From the NCBI GenBank assembly GCA_035649495.1, contig DASRJL010000031.1:1-28257 (forward strand): a DNA stretch of 28,257 bases, in the 5' to 3' direction. Position numbers and translations under genes: made by a program. The notes below the pieces were generated by a model that was not told the DNA's origin, ran no database searches, and saw nothing but the letters and a program-made list of their open reading frames with translations. Shown here in pieces: positions 22,305 through 28,257 of this stretch; position 1 is the first letter of the stretch, and each line of letters begins with the position of its first letter. The DNA comes from SG8-41 sp035649495 (GTDB lineage: Bacteria > Pseudomonadota > Gammaproteobacteria > Burkholderiales > SG8-41).

Positions 22305-23597
22305 ATGAAGTTCAAGCTTCCACCCGCGGCGACCATACTGATCGCCATGGTGATCGGCATCGTCGTCGGCTACATGATCTTCACGCAGTTTCCTGACAAG
22401 AAGACTGCCGCGGAGATAGCCGGCTACATCTCGATCATGTCGGACGTGTTCCTGCGGCTCATCAAGATGCTGATCGGTCCGCTGGTGTTCTCGACGCTGG
22501 TGGTCGGCATCGCGCACATGGGAGACGCAGCTTCGGTGGGGCGGGTGTTTGTCAAGGCGATCGCCTGGTTCGTTACCGCATCGCTCGTGTCGCTCGTCCT
22601 GGGCATGATCCTCGCCAACGTGCTGCAGCCGGGTCACAACCTCGGGCTGCCGCTGCCGGATATCGGCTCGTCGGCCAACCTGGCGACGACCAAGTTCACC
22701 CTCAAGGATTTCGTCAGCCACCTGGTGCCGAAGTCGTTCGCCGAGGCGATGGCCAACAACGAGATTCTGCAGATCGTGGTGTTCTCGATGTTCTTCGGCG
22801 TGGCGCTCGCCGCCATGGGCGACAAAGGGAAGACGCTGGTGGATGCGATCGACGAGCTGTCTCACGTCATGCTGAGGATCACCGGCTACGTGATGAAGCT
22901 CGCCCCGCTCGCCGTGCTGGCCGCGATGGCGGCGACGGTCGCGGTCAACGGTCTCGAGATCCTGCTCAAGTTCGCGGTGTTCATGGGCGAGTTCTATCTC
23001 GGCCTCATCATCCTGTGGTCGCTCCTGATCTTCGCGGGCTTCGTCGTCCTGGGACCGCGCATCGCGCGGCTGCTGGTCCTGATCAAGGAGGCCTTCATGG
23101 TCTCGTTCGCCACGGCGAGCTCCGAGGCGGCGTATCCGAAGATACTCGATGCGCTCGATCGCTTCGGCGTCAAGCGCAAGATATCGAGCTTCGTGATGCC
23201 CATGGGCTATTCGTTCAACCTCGACGGCTCGATGATGTATTGCACCTTCGCGGTGCTCTTCATCGCGCAGGCCTACGGCATCGAGCTGGCGATCGGCACC
23301 CAGATCACGATGCTGCTCATCCTGATGCTCACCTCGAAGGGTATGGCGGGCGTCCCGCGCGCTTCGCTGGTGGTGATCGCCGCGACCTTGAACCAGTTCA
23401 ACATCCCGGAGGCGGGCCTGCTGCTGATCCTGGGTGTGGATACCTTCCTCGACATGGGGCGCTCGGCGACCAATGCCGTCGGCAACTCGATCGCGACCGC
23501 GGTGGTCGCCAAGTGGGAAGGCGAGCTCATGTCGCCCGCGGAAGCCGAATCGTTCGCGCTCACGCTCGATACGGTCGGTCAGCCGGCGCACGCCTGA
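22305..23597 (+). CDS. Dicarboxylate/amino acid:cation symporter (DAACS family)
   Basis: The 430-residue inner-membrane carrier resembles DctA/GltP, which couples uptake of dicarboxylates or acidic amino acids to H+ or Na+. The family motifs are present in order: the serine-rich reentrant loop (ATASSEAAYPK), GYSFNLDGSMMY, the second reentrant loop TSKGMAGVPRAS, and the substrate-binding DTFLDMGRSATNAVGN, which retains the Asp, Arg and Asn that contact the carboxylates. The GVPRAS end of the second loop differs from the GVTGSG of classical DctA, so the substrate may differ. ATG 22305 has GGGAG at 6 nt; the frame extends upstream to 22077 without homology. It is followed after 9 bp by a periplasmic binding protein gene. 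Confidence 0.95.
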   Translation: MKFKLPPAATILIAMVIGIVVGYMIFTQFPDKKTAAEIAGYISIMSDVFLRLIKMLIGPLVFSTLVVGIAHMGDAASVGRVFVKAIAWFVTASLVSLVLGMILANVLQPGHNLGLPLPDIGSSANLATTKFTLKDFVSHLVPKSFAEAMANNEILQIVVFSMFFGVALAAMGDKGKTLVDAIDELSHVMLRITGYVMKLAPLAVLAAMAATVAVNGLEILLKFAVFMGEFYLGLIILWSLLIFAGFVVLGPRIARLLVLIKEAFMVSFATASSEAAYPKILDALDRFGVKRKISSFVMPMGYSFNLDGSMMYCTFAVLFIAQAYGIELAIGTQITMLLILMLTSKGMAGVPRASLVVIAATLNQFNIPEAGLLLILGVDTFLDMGRSATNAVGNSIATAVVAKWEGELMSPAEAESFALTLDTVGQPAHA

Positions 23598-23606
23598 GGC
23601 GTTGCC

Positions 23607-24509
23607 GTGAAGCGCTTAGCGAGACTCTGCGCGCTCGGCCTGGCGCTCGCGAGCGGCGGCGCCGCTGCGCAGGCCGAGCGCCCGGTCCCGGTGGAGCTGA
23701 CCGGCACCCTCGGGAAGGCGCGCTCGACCGGCGCCGTCACCATCGCCTATCGCGAAGCATCGGTTCCGTTTTCGTTCCTGTCGCGCGGCCAGCCGATCGG
23801 CTATTCGATCGAGCTGTGCCGCAAGGTGGTCGAGGCGATGGGAGAGGCGGTTGGCCGCGACCTGGACATCAAGTGGGTAGCCGTGACTCCCGAGACGCGG
23901 ATGGAAGCGATCGTCTCCGGCAGGGCCGATCTCGAGTGCGGCTCGACCACCAACAATCTCGAGCGGCAGAAGCAGGTCGCTTTTTCCCCGACGATATTCG
24001 TGGCCGGGACCAAGCTGATGGTGGGCAAGGGCTCGCCGATCCGGTCGTTCCGGGACCTGGGAGGCAGGACCGTGGCCGTCACCGGCGGCACTACGAACGA
24101 AAAGACGCTGCGCGACCTGGCGCAGAAGTTCAAGATCGATCTGCGCCTGCTGGTGTTGCGCGATCATGCGGAATCGTTCGCCCAGGTGGTGTCGGGCAAG
24201 GCCGAGGCGTTCGCCACCGACGACGTGTTGTTGTACGGCCTGATCGCGCAAAACAAGGCGCAGGGCCGCTATTTCGTGGTCGGCGAGTTCCTCTCCTACG
24301 ACCCCTACGGGATCGTGTACCGCAGGGGCGACACCCAGCTCGGCGGCGTCATCGTCGAGACGTTTCGCGCGCTGGCGGAGGACGGCGAGATGGAGCGCCA
24401 GTACAAGCGCTGGTTTCTGAGGCGCCTGCCGGCCGGGTCCAGCATCGATCTGCCGATGAGCCCGCAGCTCGCAACGATCTTTCGAGCCATGGCCGCGAAG
24501 CCGGAATAA
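23607..24509 (+). CDS. Family-3 extracellular solute-binding protein (amino-acid type), orphan
   Basis: The 300-residue protein has an N-terminal signal peptide (KRLARLCALGLALASGGAAAQA, cleavage near residue 22). The SBP_bac_3 fold follows: VTIAYREASVPFSF, IGYSIELCRKVVEAM, METRIEAI-like METR..AIVSGRADLECGSTTNN, DLGGRTVAVTGGT, AFATDDVLLYGL and DPYGIVYRRGD. These proteins bind polar amino acids in the periplasm for an ABC importer, but no HisM/HisP-type permease or ATPase follows. The start is GTG 23607 with GAGG 7 nt upstream. It sits between the symporter and the CoA-transferase with gaps of 9 and 14 bp, so it belongs to their operon and may serve as a receptor for a permease encoded elsewhere, or as a sensor (inference). 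Confidence 0.92.
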   Translation: MKRLARLCALGLALASGGAAAQAERPVPVELTGTLGKARSTGAVTIAYREASVPFSFLSRGQPIGYSIELCRKVVEAMGEAVGRDLDIKWVAVTPETRMEAIVSGRADLECGSTTNNLERQKQVAFSPTIFVAGTKLMVGKGSPIRSFRDLGGRTVAVTGGTTNEKTLRDLAQKFKIDLRLLVLRDHAESFAQVVSGKAEAFATDDVLLYGLIAQNKAQGRYFVVGEFLSYDPYGIVYRRGDTQLGGVIVETFRALAEDGEMERQYKRWFLRRLPAGSSIDLPMSPQLATIFRAMAAKPE

Positions 24510-24523
24510 GTCACGGAGGAAGC

Positions 24524-25783
24524 ATGGATCTGCAGGGGGCATTTACCGGAGTCAAGGTGCTGGCGGTTGCGCGCGTCGTCGCCGCGCCCTTCGCCGCGTA
24601 TCAGTTGGCCATGCACGGCGCCGACGTCATCCACATCGAGAATCCCAATGAGGGCGATTCCGCGCGCACGTCCGGCAACCTGGTGACGCCTTTCCACAAG
24701 GCCGGGATGGCGTACAACTTTCTTGCCTACAACGCCAACAAGCGCTCGATCACGCTCGCGATCAACACGCCCGCCGGCCAGGAAGTGTTCCGGAGAATGG
24801 CCGTGAGCGCCGACGTGGTCATCGAGAACCTGAGGGGCGGCACCATGGCGCGCTACGGCCTGGGCTATGAGGACCTTAAGAAGATCAATCCGCGCATCAT
24901 TTTCTGTTCCGTCACCGGCTACGGCCAGACCGGTCCCAAGAAGAGCGACCCCGCCATCGACGGCGTCGTCCAGGCGGTGAGCGGCATGATGAGCATCACC
25001 GGCACGCCGGAGACCGGGCCGCTGAAATCCGGATCCACCATCGTCGATTACACCACGGGCTACGCTGCCGCGCTCGGCATTGCCACGGCGCTCTTCCAGC
25101 GCACGCGGACGGGCGTTGGCCAGGCGATCGACGTAGCCATGCTGGAGACGGCCATCACGATGATGGGGGGTGAAGTACTGCGCGCCATAGCCGCCGATGA
25201 AACCCCGCCGCTGGTGGGCAACGGATCGGGCAAGGGCGGTTACGTGAGCGATACCTACCGCTGCAAGGAAGGCCATCTCTCCATCGCGGCCGGCGCGCCC
25301 GCCCGCCGCGAGAAGCTCTGGAAGGCTATCGATGCGACCGATATTCCCCGGGATCCCCGCTTCGCCACGGACGCTGCCGTGGCAAAGAACATGAAGGCGT
25401 TGAACGAGGAGATCGAGCGCAGGCTTTCAACCAGGACGGCGGCGGAATGGGAGGTCATTCTGAACGAGGCCGGCGTGGCGGCGATGGAAGTCATCCCGCT
25501 CGCGCGCGCGGTGCACCATCCGCAGCTCGAACACCGGCAGTTCTTCCACAAGTTCGACGACCCCGCGGCGAGCGGCTTGCCGCCCTTCGCCGTGCCTACC
25601 TCGCCCTATCGCCTGTCGGCGAGCCCCGCAGAAATCCGTTCCATGCCGCCGCGGCACGGGCAGCATACCGACGAGGTTCTGACCGAGCACGGGTTCTCAA
25701 GGGAAGAGATCGCCGGGCTGCACGCCGAGGGCGTCGTTTCTGCTATGAAGCCGGCGACTGACAAGGCTGCGGCTGAGGACTGA
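24524..25783 (+). CDS. CaiB/BaiF (class III) CoA-transferase, copy 2
   Basis: The 419-residue paralogue of the gene at 6098 shares its opening (GVKVLAVARVVAAPFAAYQLA), GADVIHIENPNEGDSAR, NANKRSITLAINTP, ADVVIENLRGGTMARYGL and TGYGQTGPK. D146 in PAIDGVVQAVSGMM is at the catalytic Asp position. The middle and end carry YVSDTYRCKEGHLSIAAG and HTDEVLTEHGFSREEIAGL. The family uses free acid and acyl-CoA in a ping-pong reaction; substrates are unknown. The C-terminus is about 15 residues longer than copy 1 and ends in a charged tail. ATG 24524 is preceded by GGAGG at 4 nt. The TGA stop overlaps a possible ATG of the next small gene (TGATG at 25781-25785). Confidence 0.95.
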   Translation: MDLQGAFTGVKVLAVARVVAAPFAAYQLAMHGADVIHIENPNEGDSARTSGNLVTPFHKAGMAYNFLAYNANKRSITLAINTPAGQEVFRRMAVSADVVIENLRGGTMARYGLGYEDLKKINPRIIFCSVTGYGQTGPKKSDPAIDGVVQAVSGMMSITGTPETGPLKSGSTIVDYTTGYAAALGIATALFQRTRTGVGQAIDVAMLETAITMMGGEVLRAIAADETPPLVGNGSGKGGYVSDTYRCKEGHLSIAAGAPARREKLWKAIDATDIPRDPRFATDAAVAKNMKALNEEIERRLSTRTAAEWEVILNEAGVAAMEVIPLARAVHHPQLEHRQFFHKFDDPAASGLPPFAVPTSPYRLSASPAEIRSMPPRHGQHTDEVLTEHGFSREEIAGLHAEGVVSAMKPATDKAAAED

Positions 25784-25803
25784 TGCGGCGATGGAGTAGC
25801 GAC

Positions 25804-25992
25804 ATGGCGAAATGGCCCGCGCGCGACACGATCGAGATCGGCGCCCAATGCGACCCGGAAACCGGCAAATGGCGCTTCGTGGTCCTGGGCGCCGGCGGCA
25901 AGGTCATGGACCGCAGCGAGGCCGTTTACGAGTCGGACGGGGAGGCAAGGGCGGGAGCGAGGGACTGGCTGCTGCAGACGCTGCTGCGGTAA
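25804..25992 (+). CDS. Small DUF1508-like hypothetical protein
   Basis: This 62-residue protein has no signal or membrane segment. The core (GKWRFVVLGAGGKVMDRSEAVYES, broken here only as a pattern) resembles the short beta-hairpin repeat of DUF1508/YegP proteins: a strand with WRFVVL, a glycine turn, then a Ser-Glu/Tyr-Ser segment and a helix (EARAGARDWLLQTLL). The family role is not established. ATG 25804 has GGAG 7 nt upstream and is preferred; an in-frame ATG at 25783 overlaps the CoA-transferase stop by one base and would add seven residues. It is probably the last gene of the symporter/binding-protein/CoA-transferase operon. Confidence 0.68.
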   Translation: MAKWPARDTIEIGAQCDPETGKWRFVVLGAGGKVMDRSEAVYESDGEARAGARDWLLQTLLR

Positions 25993-26011
25993 TAAAAATC
26001 CGGCACTTGTC

Positions 26012-26041
26012 TTGACACCTGACCGTGCGCCGACCTAACGT
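26012..26041 (+). promoter_or_regulatory. Possible sigma70-type promoter for the ABC importer genes
   Basis: A perfect -35 hexamer TTGACA (26012-26017) is followed after 18 bp by TAACGT (26036-26041), a weak -10. It stands 29 bp before ATG 26071. The same bases read as two TGAC heptads (ttgacac, ctgaccg), so the match may come from a degenerate repeat. Confidence 0.35.
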
Positions 26042-26070
26042 AGGAAACGATCGACCCGACGGAGGAGCCC

Positions 26071-27351
26071 ATGGATAAGATCAGCCGCCGCCGCTTCCTG
26101 ACCAGGACCGGCGGCCTTGTCGGCATACTCGCGGCCGGCATCGCGCCCGCGCAGGGTCAGAAGCGCCAGATTTCCTACCTCTGCTGGAACAATTTCGCTC
26201 CCGCCTCGGACAAGAAGCTGGCGGAGATCGGCCGGCGCTTCACCAAGGACACCGGCATCGGGATTCGAATCGACCATATCGCGGCTGCCCAGCAGGCCGC
26301 CAAGTACGCGTCCGAGGTGCAGACGCAGGCCGGCCACGACGTCGTCGAGATGCGCATGCACTTCCCGTGGCTCTACGAGCCGCAGCTCGTGGACGTGTCC
26401 GATGTGGTGAAGGAGCTCGAGAAGAAGTATGGGCCGGCGCTCTCGTCAGCCCAGGAGACCGCCATGGTCAAGGGGGTCTGGCGCGCGGTGCCGCAGTATC
26501 GCACCTTCTTCGTGGCCGCCTATCGCGAGGACCTGTTCAAGAAGGCCGGCCTCAAGGTCCCCGACACCTGGGAAGACCTCTACACGGTCGGCAAGGAGCT
26601 GAAGAAGATGGGGCATCCGGTCGGTATCCCCATCAGCCAGAACTACGACACGATCTCCACGGCGGGACCCGTGCTCTGGTGTCTGGGCGGCAAGGAGGTG
26701 GAGAAGGACGGCAAGACCGTCGCCATCGGCGGCCCGCAGACGGTCAGGATGGTGGAGTGGTACAAAAAGATGTACCGCGACTGCATGGAGCCGGAGGTGC
26801 TCTCCTGGAATGACGCCAGCAACAACGAGTCCCTCCAGCAGGGCAAGGCGGGGTGGATCCACAATCCGGTGAGCGCCTACATCGTCGCCCGCAACAACAA
26901 GCTCGTGACGGCCGACGGCATCAATCACCACCGGAGCCTGGCCGGGCCCGATGGCCAGCGCCACGAGACCGACGTGCCGCGCCACATCGGGATCTGGAAG
27001 TTCTCGAAGAACGTCGCGCCGGCCAAGGAATGGATCCGCTATCTGCTCGGCAGGCGCGAGGTCTACGACGAGTACGTCATGTCGGGCGACGCCTTCAACC
27101 TTCCCGCGTACACGAACCTCGTCGACCATCCCGTGCTCAAGACCGATCCGAAGTTCGCCGCGCTCCAGGACACCAAGGGCGTCCAGTTCCATTGCTACGG
27201 GTGGCCCGCGCCCGCGAGCGACAAGATCCAGCTCATCACCAATTCCTTCATCCTGCCCAACATGATCGCCAAGGCGGTCACCGGCACGTCCACTGCGGAC
27301 GCCATTGCCTGGGGCGCGAACGAGATGAAGAAGATCCTGGACAAGAAGTAA
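26071..27351 (+). CDS. Family-1 extracellular solute-binding protein, Tat-exported (sugar-type ABC importer)
   Basis: The 426-residue substrate-binding protein begins with a twin-arginine signal (SRRRFL, residues 5-10, then a hydrophobic GGLVGILAAGIAP segment), so it should be exported folded. The mature part has the SBP_bac_1/8 pattern: YLCWNNFAPASDKKLAEIGRRF, a KDTGIGIRIDHI segment, AAYREDLFKKAGLKVPDTWEDL (a strong family block), then IPISQNYDTIS and AMIAKAVTG-like C-terminal helices. It probably binds a sugar, polyol or oligosaccharide for the MalFGK-type importer whose first permease gene follows after 13 bp. GGAGG lies 5 nt before ATG 26071. Its binding pocket cannot be typed from sequence alone. 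Confidence 0.94.
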   Translation: MDKISRRRFLTRTGGLVGILAAGIAPAQGQKRQISYLCWNNFAPASDKKLAEIGRRFTKDTGIGIRIDHIAAAQQAAKYASEVQTQAGHDVVEMRMHFPWLYEPQLVDVSDVVKELEKKYGPALSSAQETAMVKGVWRAVPQYRTFFVAAYREDLFKKAGLKVPDTWEDLYTVGKELKKMGHPVGIPISQNYDTISTAGPVLWCLGGKEVEKDGKTVAIGGPQTVRMVEWYKKMYRDCMEPEVLSWNDASNNESLQQGKAGWIHNPVSAYIVARNNKLVTADGINHHRSLAGPDGQRHETDVPRHIGIWKFSKNVAPAKEWIRYLLGRREVYDEYVMSGDAFNLPAYTNLVDHPVLKTDPKFAALQDTKGVQFHCYGWPAPASDKIQLITNSFILPNMIAKAVTGTSTADAIAWGANEMKKILDKK

Positions 27352-27364
27352 GGAGCGGAACCTC

Positions 27365-28257
27365 GTGCCCATCGGAAGCGCAGGCGTTATCGTCGCGGCC
27401 CCCCGTCCGCGATTCCGATTGCAGCTGGGGGAGTGGCTCAATCGCGAGGGGATACTCGGCCCGCTGTTCGTGGCTCCGGCCCTGTTGCTCCTGCTCGTGC
27501 TCGTGGCCTATCCGTTCTGCATGGCGCTCTACTTCTCGCTGTCGGACGCCTTTATCGGGCGGCCCAGCCAGTTCATCGGGATCCAGAACTTCGTGAACCT
27601 CTGGGAGAGCGATGCCTTCCGCCAGACGTTCCAGAACGCCTTCGTCTTCACCGGCATCGCCATCGCCGTCAAGCTCGTGCTGGGCGTCACGCTTGCCCTG
27701 CTCCTGAACCAGCAGCTCTGGTTCAAGCGGTTCATCCGGGGCGCGGTGCTCCTGCCCTGGGTCATTCCCACGGCGCTCTCCACGCTCGGCTGGTGGTGGA
27801 TGTTCAACTCGCTCTACAGCGTGGTGAACTGGACCGGCATCGCGCTCAACTTCATGGATCCCCCGGGCCCGAACTGGCTCGGGCAGAAGTACTACGCCAT
27901 GGCGGCAGTGATCGTGGTGAACATCTGGCGCGGGCTCCCCTTCTTCGCGATTACGATCCTGGCCGGGTTGCTGGCGATCCCCAAGGAGCTCTACGAGGCG
28001 GCGGAGGCCGATGGCGCCGGGCCGTGGAGGCAGTTCTGGCACATCACCCTGCCGCTCCTGGCGCCCGTGCTCGGCATCATCATTCTCTTCTCGACGATCT
28101 TCACGTTCAGCGAGTTCAACATCGTCTACGTCCTCACCCACGGCGGCCCGATCAACTCGACCCATCTCTTCGCCACCCTCGCCCGCCAGGTGGGTCTCGA
28201 GTCGGGGCAGATCGGCGAGGGCGCTGCCATCTCGCTCTATCTCTTCCCCGTGCTCGT
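27365..28257 (+). CDS. ABC transporter permease, MalF-like (3' end missing)
   Basis: The frame stays open to the window end; about 297 residues are visible, close to a full MalF-type permease. A hydrophilic N-terminus (about 30 residues) precedes helix 1 (LFVAPALLLLLVLVAYPFCMALYF). The usual SLSDAF, FVNLWES periplasmic segment follows, then further helices and the cytoplasmic EAA loop (YEAAEADGAGPWRQFWHITLP, EAA at about residue 211), which docks on the ATPase. A HGGPINSTHLFAT segment sits before the last helix, as in other family members. The start is GTG 27365 with AGGAG at 9 nt. It is 13 bp behind the binding-protein gene and in the same operon; the partner permease and ATPase would lie beyond the window. 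Confidence 0.94.
   Translation, partial: MPIGSAGVIVAAPRPRFRLQLGEWLNREGILGPLFVAPALLLLLVLVAYPFCMALYFSLSDAFIGRPSQFIGIQNFVNLWESDAFRQTFQNAFVFTGIAIAVKLVLGVTLALLLNQQLWFKRFIRGAVLLPWVIPTALSTLGWWWMFNSLYSVVNWTGIALNFMDPPGPNWLGQKYYAMAAVIVVNIWRGLPFFAITILAGLLAIPKELYEAAEADGAGPWRQFWHITLPLLAPVLGIIILFSTIFTFSEFNIVYVLTHGGPINSTHLFATLARQVGLESGQIGEGAAISLYLFPVL

Noticed and set aside
23015..24523. Long open frame extending the second CoA-transferase upstream across the symporter and binding protein
   Set aside because: Family sequence starts exactly at ATG 24524 with GGAGG; the upstream part is Arg-rich shadow translation of two real genes.

Overview
The window is GC-rich (roughly two thirds G+C by eye), densely coded chromosomal DNA with short gaps. 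Its content points to a betaproteobacterium, probably of the Burkholderiales type. The grounds are two stand-alone Bug/TctC-type tripartite tricarboxylate receptors without their membrane subunits, two closely related class III CoA-transferases, TauD-type dioxygenase sequences and a CoxM/S/L-like molybdenum hydroxylase set. This placement is an inference from gene content. I see no rRNA, tRNA, CRISPR array or intact insertion sequence.

Layout. 1-4.5 kb: the end of a TauD/TfdA dioxygenase, a convergent MFS exporter, then an enolase-superfamily (mandelate-racemase-like) enzyme followed by a Bug receptor. 4.5-7.5 kb: a small zinc-ribbon/membrane protein, a second Bug receptor, a divergent CoA-transferase and the C-terminal stump of a second TauD-like gene. 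7.6-10.8 kb: behind a strong intrinsic terminator, a two-gene signalling unit of a double-domain KaiC-like ATPase and a hybrid histidine kinase whose GTG start overlaps the KaiC stop. 10.8-19.8 kb: a long same-strand catabolic stretch with HpcH/HpaI aldolase, Old-Yellow-Enzyme flavoprotein, small membrane protein, three-subunit molybdenum hydroxylase (FAD, 2Fe-2S, Mo), metal-dependent amidohydrolase and class III aminotransferase. 19.9-22.0 kb: on the minus strand, a protein of unknown function and a secreted FGE/sulfatase-modifying-fold protein without the FGE cysteines. 22.3-28.3 kb: a dicarboxylate/amino-acid symporter, an orphan family-3 binding protein, a second CoA-transferase, a tiny DUF1508-like protein, then a Tat-exported sugar-type binding protein and the start of its MalF-like permease, cut by the window end.

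Taken together this is an accessory catabolic region: many high-affinity periplasmic receptors and carriers for organic acids, amino acids or sugars, with enzymes for activation (CoA-transferases), hydroxylation (Mo hydroxylase, dioxygenase), reduction (OYE), C-C cleavage (aldolase), hydrolysis and transamination. No single pathway can be closed from the sequence, and the substrates are unknown.

The most unusual non-coding signal is a family of 7-bp tandem repeats built on TGAC. They lie just downstream of at least four plus-strand genes, always in the same orientation, and in one case run into the start codon of the next gene. Other structures are a 12-bp perfect palindrome inside a foldback between convergent genes, a 129-bp element bounded by 11-bp inverted repeats, and two operator-like palindromes placed in or beside promoter-like sequences.
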